From assembly GCA_965216335.1 (NCBI GenBank), contig OZ244154.1, forward strand, positions 2,666,001 to 2,730,000: DNA of 64,000 bases, in the 5' to 3' direction. Source of the stretch: JAHEJE01 sp965216335. Lineage in GTDB: Bacteria; Pseudomonadota; Alphaproteobacteria; Rhizobiales; Aestuariivirgaceae. Shown piece by piece: positions 36,731 through 46,600 of this stretch (position 1 is its first letter; every line of letters starts with the position of its first letter). Made by a program: the position numbers and the translations under genes. Under the pieces are notes generated by a model, which was given only the letters and a program-made list of their open reading frames with translations, did not search any database and was not told where the DNA came from.

Positions 36731-37296
36731 TGCGCTGGCTGCAGGAACTTCAGCAGGCATTGACCGGCTGCTGGCGCCTGGTCCTGCGCGATACCGGCGG
36801 CTATGACGAATTCGACAACAGCCTGGACGGATTCTGGCGTTCGTTCTCCGCCATCGTCATCGTCGCCCCGCTCTATCTCTATGCCGTAGACCTGCAGTTG
36901 TCGCTGCCCGGTGTTCCAGGTGCCGAGGAGGCGGAACCGCACAGCCTGGCAGCATCGTTCGTCTCGCTTGTCATCCAGTGGTTCGCCTGGCCGGCCATTG
37001 TTGCGGCAGTTGCGTATTTCACCGCGCTGACCGCCGGCTACACCCGTTACGTCATCGCCTACAACTGGTCATCGATCCTGGTGATGACCATGCAGCTGAT
37101 CCCGATCTTCATGCTGACCCTGGGCGGCGCCATCGCCGAATTCGGCGGCCTGCTGTTCTTCATCACGCTGGCGATGGCCTTCTATTACCGCTGGTACGTG
37201 GCAATGACCGGCCTTGGCGCCAATGCCCTGATGGCCTCAGCCCTGGTCGCCGCCGATTTCGCCTTCGGCATCACCGTCACCCTGCTCATCGAATAA
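36730..37296 (+). CDS. Integral membrane protein of unknown function
   Basis: A 188-residue protein with about four or five membrane helices (for example FSAIVIVAPLYLYAVDL, LVIQWFAWPAIVAAVAYFTALT, ILVMTMQLIPIFMLTLGGAI and ALVAADFAFGITVTLLI). Its start overlaps the dapE stop by one base, so it is translationally coupled. The position between dapE and truA is common in Hyphomicrobiales, but I know no function. Its last 60 bases overlap the end of the convergent truA gene. Confidence 0.78.
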   Translation: MRWLQELQQALTGCWRLVLRDTGGYDEFDNSLDGFWRSFSAIVIVAPLYLYAVDLQLSLPGVPGAEEAEPHSLAASFVSLVIQWFAWPAIVAAVAYFTALTAGYTRYVIAYNWSSILVMTMQLIPIFMLTLGGAIAEFGGLLFFITLAMAFYYRWYVAMTGLGANALMASALVAADFAFGITVTLLIE

Positions 37297-38034
37297 GGGG
37301 TAGTCGACGGCGGTCAAATAGAGACCGTCCGCTGGTGCCACCGGCCCGCAGGCCCGCCGGTCACGGGCGTCGAGTGCCGTTTTTAGGTCGTCCGCCCTCC
37401 ACTTGCCCTCACCGACGCATTTCAGCGACCCGGCGATTGAGCGCACCTGATGATGCAGGAACGACCGGGCATAGGTGACGATGCGGATTTCGTCGCCGTG
37501 CCGGGTGACCGAGATGTGGTCGAGTGTCTTCACTGGCGACTTGGCTTGGCATTCGCTGGCCCGGAAGGTGGTGAAGTCATGCCGCCCGATGAGGTGCTGT
37601 GCTGCATGTTGCATGGAATCCGCATCTAGCGCCACCGGTACCCGCCACATCCGCCCGCGCTCCAGTGCAAGCTTGGGGCGCCGATTTGCAATCCGGTAGA
37701 GATAGTGCCGCCGGATGGCACTGAACCGGGAATGAAAATCATCCGTCACGGCCACGGCCGCCAGCACCGCCACCGGCAGATCTTTGAGGTGAGCATTCAG
37801 CCCGTCGCGAACACGGTCCGTTTCCCAGTCCTTCGACAGATCGAAATGCGCCACCTGGCCCAGCGCATGCACTCCGGCATCGGTGCGCCCCGCACCCTGC
37901 ACCGCCACCCGTTCGCCGCTCAGCCCGACAATAGCCGCCTCCAGCGCGCCCTGCACACTCGGCCCGTTGTCCTGCCGCTGCCAGCCGACGAACGGCGCGC
38001 CGTCATATTCCACCGTGATCCGAAAGCGCGGCAT
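37237..38034 (-). CDS. truA: tRNA pseudouridine(38-40) synthase TruA
   Basis: A 265-residue enzyme that isomerises uridines 38-40 in the tRNA anticodon stem. It has YDGAPFVGWQRQDNGPSVQG, the catalytic Asp in GRTDAGVHALGQ, and SFLHHQVRSIAGSLK. The family core ends at GLYLTAVDYP; about 20 acidic/Gly-rich residues follow and overlap the end of the opposing membrane-protein gene by 60 bases. It starts 3 bases after the fmt stop, so def-fmt-truA form an operon. Confidence 0.95.
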   Translation of the reverse strand: MPRFRITVEYDGAPFVGWQRQDNGPSVQGALEAAIVGLSGERVAVQGAGRTDAGVHALGQVAHFDLSKDWETDRVRDGLNAHLKDLPVAVLAAVAVTDDFHSRFSAIRRHYLYRIANRRPKLALERGRMWRVPVALDADSMQHAAQHLIGRHDFTTFRASECQAKSPVKTLDHISVTRHGDEIRIVTYARSFLHHQVRSIAGSLKCVGEGKWRADDLKTALDARDRRACGPVAPADGLYLTAVDYPLFDEQGDGDAEGEIGGDQG

Positions 38035-38037
38035 CGT

Positions 38038-38973
38038 TCACACGCGCTCGATCACCGTTCCCGGTGCAATGTGGAAACCACGCTGAAACGCGTCGAGCGC
38101 CATCTCTCCCTTGCCCTCGCGCTGCAATTCGACCGGACGCAGCGCGCCTTCTCTGCAGGCGATGGTCATCGCATCGTCGACGATTTCGCCAGGCCTGCCG
38201 CTTGCATCCACCGCCTTGCAGCGCAGCAGCTTGATCCGCACCGCCGTCCCGCCATCGCCGTGCGCCATGAACCAGGCGCCGGGAAACGGCGACAGGCCGT
38301 GGATATGGCACAGCACCTGACCGGCGGGCCGGTTGAAGTCGATCTGCGCTTCCTGTTTGGATATCTTTTCCGCATAGGTGACGCCGGCATCCGCCTGCGG
38401 CGTGCACGCCAGTTCGCCAATGTCCAGCAACGCCAGGGCCTCGCACATCAGCGGTGCTCCGGCTGCGGCCAGGGCATCGTGCAGGTCGCCCGTCGTGGTC
38501 GCCTCATCGATGCCGACACGGCTGCTGAGGCACACTGGCCCCTCATCCAGCCCGGCCGTCATCCGCATCGCACACACCCCGCTCTCGCGGTCTCCGGCCA
38601 TCACCGCCCTGTGGATCGGCGCCGCCCCGCGCCAGCGCGGCAGCAGCGAGGCATGCAGGTTCAGACAACCATGCCGCGGCGCGTCAAGCACGCCTTGCGG
38701 CAGGATCAGGCCATAGGCCGCCACCACCCCGGCATCGGCGCCGAGTGCATCGAGCGACGAGATCTCCTCGGATTTCCTGAGGCTCCTGGGTGTCGCGACA
38801 TCTAGCCCGAGCCGCTCGGCGGCCTGGTGCACCGGTGTCTTGCGTTCCTTGTGGCCGCGGCCCGCTGCGCGTGGCGGCTGGGTATAGACCCGCACCACGT
38901 CATGCCCGGCTGCGGCGATGGCCTCCAGGACCGGAACCGAAAAGTCCGGCGTGCCCATGAAAACGATCTTCAC
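38038..38973 (-). CDS. fmt: Methionyl-tRNA formyltransferase
   Basis: A 311-residue enzyme that formylates initiator Met-tRNA. The N-terminal domain begins MKIVFMGTPDFSVPVLEAI and has the catalytic signature CLNLHASLLPRWRGAAPIHRAVMAGD. The C-terminal OB-fold-like domain (about 205-311) follows. Its start overlaps the def stop by four bases (ATGA), so formylation and deformylation enzymes are made together. Confidence 0.96.
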   Translation of the reverse strand: MKIVFMGTPDFSVPVLEAIAAAGHDVVRVYTQPPRAAGRGHKERKTPVHQAAERLGLDVATPRSLRKSEEISSLDALGADAGVVAAYGLILPQGVLDAPRHGCLNLHASLLPRWRGAAPIHRAVMAGDRESGVCAMRMTAGLDEGPVCLSSRVGIDEATTTGDLHDALAAAGAPLMCEALALLDIGELACTPQADAGVTYAEKISKQEAQIDFNRPAGQVLCHIHGLSPFPGAWFMAHGDGGTAVRIKLLRCKAVDASGRPGEIVDDAMTIACREGALRPVELQREGKGEMALDAFQRGFHIAPGTVIERV

Positions 38974-39491
38974 ATCGCCTCTCTGGCTTGCCGCGCCGCT
39001 TTTGTGAACTTCTTGACCACCCGGTCGCGCTTGAGCCGCGACAGATGGTCGATGAACAGGATACCGTTGAGATGGTCGATCTCATGCTGGACGCAGGTCG
39101 CCAGGAGCCCCGAGCAATGCAACTCTGCCTCCTCTCCGTCTCGTCCGATGAACTGCACACCGACCTCGGCCGGCCGGGTGACCTTCTCATAGTAGTCCGG
39201 GATCGACAGACAGCCCTCTTCATACTCGGCCTGCTCATCCGATGCCCAGGTGATCTCCGGGTTGACCATGAAGATCGGCTCGGCCGGCTCGTCCTCTTTG
39301 GCCAGGTCGATCACCAGCATGCGCCGGGCGATACCGATCTGCACCGCGGCCAGGCCGATACCCGGCGCGTCGTACATCGTCTCCAGCATGTCATCGAGCA
39401 GCTTGCGCTCATCGGCGCCGACGCGCTCGACCGGCGCCGAAACCGTCTTCAGCACCGGGTCGGGAATGGTAATGATGTCTCGGATCGCCAT
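38970..39491 (-). CDS. def: Peptide deformylase
   Basis: A 173-residue metalloenzyme that removes the N-formyl group of new proteins. All three motifs are present: GIGLAAVQIG, EEGCLSIP with the metal Cys, and the HExxH-type QHEIDHLNG. The start at 39491 (MAIRDIITIPDPVLK) matches the usual N-terminus; a GTG 12 bases upstream is also possible. First gene of the def-fmt-truA operon. Confidence 0.95.
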   Translation of the reverse strand: MAIRDIITIPDPVLKTVSAPVERVGADERKLLDDMLETMYDAPGIGLAAVQIGIARRMLVIDLAKEDEPAEPIFMVNPEITWASDEQAEYEEGCLSIPDYYEKVTRPAEVGVQFIGRDGEEAELHCSGLLATCVQHEIDHLNGILFIDHLSRLKRDRVVKKFTKAARQAREAM

Positions 39492-39561
39492 CGCTGCTGT
39501 CACATGTTCTCTTGCACGACTGTGAGATAGGCAATCGGGCGAGTGCGGTCAATGCGCTGGA

Positions 39562-40767
39562 TCAATCCGGCCTGGCCGAGGCCAGCCAGTTGCCGAGTCG
39601 CTGCAGCGCTTCGGCCAGGATTTCAGGATCGCGCAGGTAGCACATGCGCATGAAAGTCTCGCCGCCCTCTCCGAACGTTCCGCCCGGCGCCAGGCCAACC
39701 TTGGCTTCGTCGATAATGCGCAGGACGGTACGGGTCGAATCGGTCATGCCATCGAGCGAGAAGAACTGGTAGAATGCCCCTTCCGGCACCTCGAACTGCA
39801 CTTGTGGGAACTGTCCCAGTGTCTCGCACACCATGTCGCGATTGGCGCGGGCCCGCGCTATCTGATCGGCGACGAAGGCCTCGCCATGCTTGAGCGCGGC
39901 CACGCAGCCGCGCTGCAGAAATGCCGCCGTGCCCGACGTATTGTACTGAATGATCCGCTCGATGGCATCGCCAATCGCGACCGGCGCCTGTACCCAACCG
40001 ACCCGCCAGCCGGTCATCGCCCAGTTCTTGGAGAACGTGTTCGCATAGATCACACGCTCTTCGCTGTCGGTGATGTCGATGAATGACGGCGAGCGCGGCA
40101 CCGCGCTCTGGTGCGGATAGTAGAACCGTGAATAGACCTCGTCGGCAATCACCCAGATGCCGTTCTTGCGCGCCACATCGCGCACCGCGGTCAGGTCGTC
40201 GATGCTGGCCACCCAGCCGATCGGATTGGATGGGCTGTTGAGGCAGATCGCCTTGGTGTTGGGGGTGATACTGTCGAACAGCCGGTCGAGATCGATCCGC
40301 CAGTGCCGGTCGGCGAACTGGATCGGCACATAGACCGGCTCAATGCCCATCATCCGCATCGGCCCGGGATAGTTCGGCCAGGCTGGTGTCGGCACGATGA
40401 TCTGGTCGCCCTCGCCGGCCAGCAACTGAAAGATCGTCTGCATCGCCTGCATGCCCGAGCCGGTGACGAAGAAATTGTCGGACTTGAACGGCTTGCCATA
40501 CTGCTTTTCATGGTAGCGCGCCAGTTCCCGGCGCAACGCCGGAATGCCGCGCTGCCAGGTATAGAAGGTCTCGCCGGCATGGAGTGCCTTGCTTGCCGCT
40601 TCGCAGATGAATTGCGGCGTCGGCAGATGCCCCTCACCGGTCCACAGCGGAATGACGTCCGGCCGCCCGAAGCCATGGTTCACAGCAACCAGGATGCCGC
40701 TGTCCGGTTCGTCCCGCTGCGACCGCTTGATGGAATTCAGAAGCTCTTCGGAACTCGGCAGCTGCAT
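39562..40767 (-). CDS. PLP-dependent aminotransferase, class I/II
   Basis: A 401-residue fold-type I aminotransferase. The PLP lysine is in NTFSKNWAMTGWRVGW; other conserved segments are TWQRGIPALRRELARY, VTGSGMQAMQTIF, NSPSNPIGW and WVIADEVYSRFYY. The family includes aspartate, aromatic and branched-substrate enzymes; the donor cannot be told by eye. The start at 40767 has GGTGAG just upstream; a longer reading to 40818 adds an unlikely leader. It is monocistronic in appearance, with def starting 71 bases downstream on the same strand. Confidence 0.88.
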   Translation of the reverse strand: MQLPSSEELLNSIKRSQRDEPDSGILVAVNHGFGRPDVIPLWTGEGHLPTPQFICEAASKALHAGETFYTWQRGIPALRRELARYHEKQYGKPFKSDNFFVTGSGMQAMQTIFQLLAGEGDQIIVPTPAWPNYPGPMRMMGIEPVYVPIQFADRHWRIDLDRLFDSITPNTKAICLNSPSNPIGWVASIDDLTAVRDVARKNGIWVIADEVYSRFYYPHQSAVPRSPSFIDITDSEERVIYANTFSKNWAMTGWRVGWVQAPVAIGDAIERIIQYNTSGTAAFLQRGCVAALKHGEAFVADQIARARANRDMVCETLGQFPQVQFEVPEGAFYQFFSLDGMTDSTRTVLRIIDEAKVGLAPGGTFGEGGETFMRMCYLRDPEILAEALQRLGNWLASARPD

Positions 40768-40833
40768 CTCACCAACACCTTCGAACACATCGCCTGTCGG
40801 CGGTACGCCTGATCGCAAGGGTCGTCAACACGC

Positions 40834-40865
40834 AAAAGGCCGGACAGGCGGTTACCCATCCGGCC
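40834..40865 (-). terminator. Intrinsic terminator after mscL
   Basis: A 7-bp stem (40838-40844 with 40859-40865) with a 14-base loop, followed on the minus strand by TTTTGCG, 20 bases past the mscL stop. Confidence 0.65.
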
Positions 40866-40884
40866 GATGGCGCAATTGCGATAC

Positions 40885-41301
40885 CTACTTCTTCAGCAGA
40901 TCGCGTATTTCCTCCAGCAGAACCTCGCTCTTGGCCGGTTCGGCCGGAGCCTCGGCTTCCTCTTCCTCTGCCGCTTTTTGCATGCTGTTGATCGCCTTGA
41001 CGATCAGGAACAGCAAAAATGCGATGATGGCGAAGTTGATAGCCGCGGTAATGAAGCTGCCATAGGCCAGCACGGCACCCTGCTCCTTGGCCGCATCCAG
41101 TGTCGTCGCGGTCACATTGGAGCTCAACCCGGCAAAGTAGTTGTTGAAGTCCAGTCCGCCAAAGATCGCACCGACGATCGGCATCAGAACATCGTCGACC
41201 GCCGACTTGACGATCGCCCCGAACGCGCCGCCGATAATCACACCGATGGCGAGGTCCAGCACATTGCCCTTCAGGGCAAACTCCTTGAATTCTTTCAGCA
41301 T
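40885..41301 (-). CDS. mscL: Large-conductance mechanosensitive channel
   Basis: A 138-residue channel protein that opens under membrane tension in hypo-osmotic shock. It has the N-terminal amphipathic helix MLKEFKEFALKGNVLDLAIGVIIGGAFG, the pore helix with VKSAVDDVLMPIVGAIFGG, a second membrane helix (FITAAINFAIIAFLLFLIVKAIN) and an acidic C-terminal helix. Length fits the family. An intrinsic terminator follows. Confidence 0.96.
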   Translation of the reverse strand: MLKEFKEFALKGNVLDLAIGVIIGGAFGAIVKSAVDDVLMPIVGAIFGGLDFNNYFAGLSSNVTATTLDAAKEQGAVLAYGSFITAAINFAIIAFLLFLIVKAINSMQKAAEEEEAEAPAEPAKSEVLLEEIRDLLKK

Positions 41302-41464
41302 AGTCTAGTTCCCCCTGGGTCTTCGCCGCTCCGGCAGCCGCGGCTGCGGGTTCTCGAATGCAGCATGAATCGCTTGTCCAAAGGCAGACAAACCGCTGAC
41401 AATCTATTCCAGCAGGTGCTCAGAACAAAGATTTTTTGATGTCTGTCCGGTCGAAAAACGCCGG

Positions 41465-43612
41465 TCAGGTCAGCCCCAGCGGGTCGCCGAGCAAGTTGGT
41501 CACAGCCGAAACCTGGCTGAGTGCCCACCTCAGCCGGTCGCGCTGGCCGGATGTCAGCTCCTTGACGGACACCCTGTTTGACAGGGCAATGCCAGCGTCG
41601 AGATCCTTGAGCTGCTGTTGCAGAATTCCGCTGAGCAGCAGCCTGTGCGCTTCGCACAAGTTGTCGATAACCTGATCGGGCATCTCGGTTTTGCCCCTGA
41701 CAGCGTTGAGCCGCTCCGGCGTCGAGCGTGCCCGCACACCATGCTTGATCGCCAGAACACGGGCCGCAGAGAAGATCGGCATGATGCCGCTGCGTTTCAG
41801 GTCGATCCTGCCGTCCTCAAGCCTGAAGCGCCCGAACCAGCCCATGGCATCGGGTACCTCGGCTGCGTTGACCGCCATGAGCTGCAGGAACTCGCGCGAA
41901 CTGCGCCCGGCCTCAAAGGCTTCGTCCAACACCTGTTCGGCCAGGCCGGCGTCACCACTCACCGACATGGCGTCAAAGAAGATGTCGGTGTTCAGAATAT
42001 CTTCCGCCGAGTGCCGGGTTATCCACCGCCGGACATTTTCGATCCAGTCCGCCCGCGACATTCGCCATTCCCGGTTGCTGGCCATGACACCGCCCTTGCA
42101 GTACGGCACACCGGCATGGTGCAGGATGTCCGATATGCGTTGTCCGAGGATGGCAAACCATTTGTCAGTCTCGCTGCCATACTCGCCCTCCTCATAAACA
42201 ATCGCATTGTCCTGATCCATCGCCAGCAGGCTTTCTCCGCGCCCGCCGGAACCAAGCACCAGAACAGAGTATGCACACGGTGGCGCACCGGCACCGGCTC
42301 TCGCCATGTCGTACTTGGCGATCTCCACGGCACGGCGTGTCAACGCCCGCATCTCAGCGGAAACAATGGAGGCGATATCGAGGGCGGCAACCTCTTCGCT
42401 GAACAGTCCCTGTGCCACCAGCGCCAGGTTGGCCCACACCAGCGCCAGGTCATGGGCGTTGCTGGCCGCGTCGATCTGGTCGCCGAGCGAAATGGCATCG
42501 TCGCCACGTTGCTTGAGCAGGTGTCGAGCCGACAGCACGCCGACCACCTTGCCCTGCGTGTTGTGCACCCCCAGATGTCTGAAGCCCCGGCGGTTCATGA
42601 TCCCCATGGCGCGATAAAGATATGCCGTTTCCGCGATTGTCTGCAGTGGATAGTTGGCGATGGACCCGACAGCGGCCGACAGGGTTTGCGCTCCGTTCGC
42701 GTCAATCGCCCGGAGAATATCGCGCTCGGTGACGATGCCCTGACTGCTGATATGATCGGTTGGCGAACCGACAAACATCGAGGTGCTCTTACGCGCCATC
42801 AGTTGATGCAGCACATCTGCGACCGGCTGTGACGTTTCGCAGTACAGGGGCGGTGAATGCATAACATCGCGCGCTCTGTGCCGGTATGGGAAACTGTCGA
42901 TTCGGGCCAGTCCTGCAATCGACCGGCTGGCGCCGGGCAAACCGGCTGTTTCGTGCCATCCCGCCTGGGCCTCGGCGGTCGCCCTTTCGGAAAATCTGCG
43001 TGCGGCTCGTTCGGCCTCGGCAATGGTACGAATTCCCCGCCCCCTGAGCTTGTGCGCCAGAGCGGTGAACACTTCTGCTGTGGCAAGCGCATCGCCCAGG
43101 GCACTATGGCGGCCCTTGATTTCGATCCCAAGCCATCCCGCCACGGTGTCGAGTGAATAGTCTGGCAACTGCGGCGCCGCCAGCTCCGCCAGGTACCGGA
43201 CATCCAGGCTGCGTGGCGGCGTCCACGCCATATCGGCCAGCAAATGCTCGCGCTTCATCATCGCCAGGTCGAAACCGATCGAGTAGCCGACGACAATGGC
43301 ACCGCCCATCCACGAACTGAACGATGCCGCCACCTCGCCGAACTTTTGCGCATTGGCAACGTCGCGGTCATAAATGCCGTGAATTGCCGACGCCGCCGGC
43401 GGGATGGCCTCGCCCGGATCGACCAGCTGTTCGAACACGTCCTGTTCATCCAGCTGACCGGTCTTGATGCGTACCGCACCAATCTGGATTACCCGTGCAA
43501 TAGAGGTGTCGAGCCCTGTTGTTTCGGTATCGACACACACAGCGTTGAGCGCGATCAGCGGTGTTGCCGAGGAAATCCCTGCTGGTGCAGCCGTGTTTAC
43601 CGAACGCGTCAT
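41465..43612 (-). CDS. Fused DEDDh exonuclease - CBS pair - DUF294 nucleotidyltransferase
   Basis: A 715-residue three-part protein. Residues about 20-190 form a DnaQ-like 3'-5' exonuclease with Asp28/Glu30 (VDTETTG), Asp in GYSIGFDLAMM and the DEDDh motif HSALGD. Residues about 240-370 hold two CBS domains (RARDVMHSPPL...GIVTERDIL; LGVHNTQGKVVGVLSARHLL), which usually sense adenine nucleotides. Residues about 400-710 are a DUF294 putative nucleotidyltransferase with GSGGRGESLLAMDQDNA plus its C-terminal substrate domain. The start at 43612 gives MTRSVNTAAP; the same frame is open far upstream, but antisense to the kinase gene. It is divergent from the symporter-kinase with 81 bases between. 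Activity and substrate are unknown. Confidence 0.88.
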   Translation of the reverse strand: MTRSVNTAAPAGISSATPLIALNAVCVDTETTGLDTSIARVIQIGAVRIKTGQLDEQDVFEQLVDPGEAIPPAASAIHGIYDRDVANAQKFGEVAASFSSWMGGAIVVGYSIGFDLAMMKREHLLADMAWTPPRSLDVRYLAELAAPQLPDYSLDTVAGWLGIEIKGRHSALGDALATAEVFTALAHKLRGRGIRTIAEAERAARRFSERATAEAQAGWHETAGLPGASRSIAGLARIDSFPYRHRARDVMHSPPLYCETSQPVADVLHQLMARKSTSMFVGSPTDHISSQGIVTERDILRAIDANGAQTLSAAVGSIANYPLQTIAETAYLYRAMGIMNRRGFRHLGVHNTQGKVVGVLSARHLLKQRGDDAISLGDQIDAASNAHDLALVWANLALVAQGLFSEEVAALDIASIVSAEMRALTRRAVEIAKYDMARAGAGAPPCAYSVLVLGSGGRGESLLAMDQDNAIVYEEGEYGSETDKWFAILGQRISDILHHAGVPYCKGGVMASNREWRMSRADWIENVRRWITRHSAEDILNTDIFFDAMSVSGDAGLAEQVLDEAFEAGRSSREFLQLMAVNAAEVPDAMGWFGRFRLEDGRIDLKRSGIMPIFSAARVLAIKHGVRARSTPERLNAVRGKTEMPDQVIDNLCEAHRLLLSGILQQQLKDLDAGIALSNRVSVKELTSGQRDRLRWALSQVSAVTNLLGDPLGLT

Positions 43613-43693
43613 CCGCTTTTCCAAATGCTTCCGGGATGTGTAGACTGGTTTGCTAGGGCACCCTATCACGTGCCGCAATTGGGAAAAGGGCGA

Positions 43694-46600
43694 ATGCTTT
43701 CCAGCTGGACAGTTGTGGTGGTCGCGCTGGCCTATGTTGGCCTGCTGTTCGCTATTGCCAGCTACGGCGACCGTGCCAGGGCGTTGCGCGGCAGCGATGT
43801 CTGGCGGCCGTTGCTCTATGCTTTGTCGCTCGCCATATACTGCACTTCCTGGACATTCTTCGGCAGCGTCGGTTTGTCGGCACGCACCGGCTTCGATTTC
43901 CTGCCGATCTATATCGGTCCAATCCTCATGCTTGCGCTCGGCTGGCCGGTTCTGCGTTTCATCGTTGAAGTGTCCAAGCGCCAGAACATCACCTCTATCG
44001 CGGACTTCATCTCCGCGCGCTACGGCAAGAATCAGACCCTTGGTGCCCTCGTGGCGATCATCGCCGTTATCGGCATCGTTCCCTATATTTCCTTGCAGCT
44101 GAAAGCGGTGTCGGTGTCGCTCGAAACGATGCTGCCGGCCTTGAATCTTGATCAGGGTTCGGCCATCGCCGGAGCGATCGGAGACGACGTGGCCTTGCTG
44201 GTTACCGTCGCCATGGCCGGGTTTGCAATTCTGTTCGGCACCCGCCACATCGACGCCACCGAGCACCAGCACGGCATGATCATGGCGATCGCGGTGGAGT
44301 CGATCGTCAAGTTGGCGGCATTCACCGTCATCGGTTTGTTCGTGTTGTTCACGCTTCTGGGCGGCATCGGCCCGATGTTTGATGCTCTGGCAAACCATCC
44401 GGACATTGCTGAGACTTTTTCCGGCGATTTCGATGGTGGCCGCTGGCTGACCATGACCGTGCTGTCAACCTTCGCCATCATCCTGCTGCCGCGCCAGTTT
44501 CATGTCACGGTGGTGGAGAACTCAAACATCAACGACGTCCGCCGGGCTGCCTGGCTGTTGCCGCTCTATCTCATTGCCATCAACCTGTTCGTCGTTCCGA
44601 TCGCCATTGCCGGCCTGATCACCTTCGGGCCGAGTGGTGTCGACGCCGACACCTACGTCCTGGCGTTGCCGGTCGAAACCGGGCACCGCACCTTTGCCCT
44701 GATTGCTCTCATCGGCGGGCTGTCGGCGGCCACCGCAATGGTGATCATCGAGGCCGTCGCTCTGTCGATCATGGTCTGCAACAATATCGTCGTGCCAATC
44801 CTGTTGTCGCGCCGTGGCGGTGATGAGCACCTCTATGACGACATGGGCCGGGCCTTGATCTTTATCCGCCGGGCCGCCATCGTCGTGATCCTGATCCTCG
44901 CCTACAGTTACTTCCAGATGATCGGCTCATCGGCGGCCCTTGCCCAGACCGGACTCTTGTCGTTCGCCGCCGTTGCCCAGTTCGCTCCGTCGGTGTTTGG
45001 CGGCCTGATCTGGCGCCGGGCGACCGCGCGCGGCGCCATGGCCGGCCTCATCGCCGGCTTCGCCCTGTGGACCTACACACTGATCCTGCCGACCTTTGCC
45101 GATGCCGGCTGGCTGACCTCTGCCTTCGTCAACGAAGGCCTGTTCGGTTTCAGTGCACTCAGGCCGCGGATGTTGCTCAACCTGTCTTTCGACCCGCTGA
45201 CCCATGGTGTCCTGTGGAGCCTGCTGGTCAACGTTGCGGTCTATGTCGCGGTTTCGCTGCTCACCCGGCAGTCGGTCGTCGAGCGGCTGCAGGCAACCGC
45301 CTTTGTTTCGCCCGACATGCCCGGTGCCTCGGCGTCGAATTTCCGTTTGTGGCGCACATCCGTCACCATCGACCAGCTTCAGAACACCGTTGCGAGGTAT
45401 CTCGGTGCCGAACGCACCCGGCGTTCGTTTGCCGAGTTTGCCCAGGCCCGCCAGATTCCGCTGGTGCCCGGCGCCGAGGCCGACATCCGCATGCTGCGCT
45501 TCACCGAGCACCTGCTGGCGAGTGCGGTTGGCGCGGCGTCTTCGCGCCTTGTGCTGGCGCTCATGCTGCAGCGCCATTCGCCCAATTCGCGCAATGCGGT
45601 CAAGCTGCTCGACGATGCCTCGGCAGCCATCCAGTACAATCGCGATCTGCTGCAGTCGGCCATCGATCACGTGCGTCAGGGCATCGCCGTGTTTGATGGC
45701 AACTTGAGCCTCATCTGCTGGAATCGCCAGTTCCGCAGCCTCCTGCACCTGCCTGCCGACATGGGCAGGGTCGGTGTCCCGCTCGATGAAATCATCCGCA
45801 CCGTGGTCGAGGACGGTGGCGAGGATGTTGAAGGAGGCGTGGCCACGCGTATCTCCAAGCTGATCGACGGTGTCGAGCCATATCAGGAGCGCATCCACCA
45901 GGATGGCACGGTCCTGGAGGTGCGCTCGAGCGCCATGCCGGACGGCGGTCTCGTCGTTACCTTCGCCGACATCACCGAACGCGTTCTGGCCGCTGAGGCG
46001 CTTGAACGCCGGGTCGAGGAACGCACCGCCGAACTCACCAAGCTCAACAGCGAACTGGCCATAGCGAAGTCCGATGCCGAGGCTGCCAACCTGGGCAAGA
46101 CCCGGTTCATCGCCGCGGCCAGTCATGACATCCTGCAGCCGCTCAATGCCGCGCGGCTGTTTACCTCCAGCCTGCTCGACCGCAGCTCCGACAGCGACGA
46201 TCATCAGCTTGTAGAAAACGTCGATGCCTCCCTCGAATCCGTCGAGGAGATATTGACAACCCTACTCGACATTTCCCGTCTCGATGCCGGTGCGCTGCAG
46301 CCGCAACGCAGCACCTTTCCTATCGACGAAACGTTACGCGCACTCGCCCTGGAAGTGTCGGCCAGCCTGCAAGCCAAGGGGCTGACCTTGACGGTGGTGC
46401 CCTCCAGTCTGAACGTCCATACCGACCGGCGGCTGCTGCGCCGTGTGCTGCAGAACCTGTTGTCCAACGCAATCAAGTATACCCCCGATGGTCGCATTCT
46501 GATGGGTTGCCGGCGCGCCGGCGATCACATTCGCATCGAAGTTCATGACACCGGCCCGGGCATCCCGGAACACAAACAAGGTGCCGTGTTCCGCGAGTTC

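Noticed and set aside
43244..43693. N-terminal extension of the symporter-kinase
   Set aside because: Antisense to the exonuclease domain; the first membrane helix begins right after the ATG at 43694, which has a ribosome-binding site.
43613..44398. N-terminal extension of the exonuclease fusion
   Set aside because: The frame stays open to 44398 but is antisense to the symporter-kinase gene and has low-complexity Asp/Gln/His sequence; the true start is at 43612.
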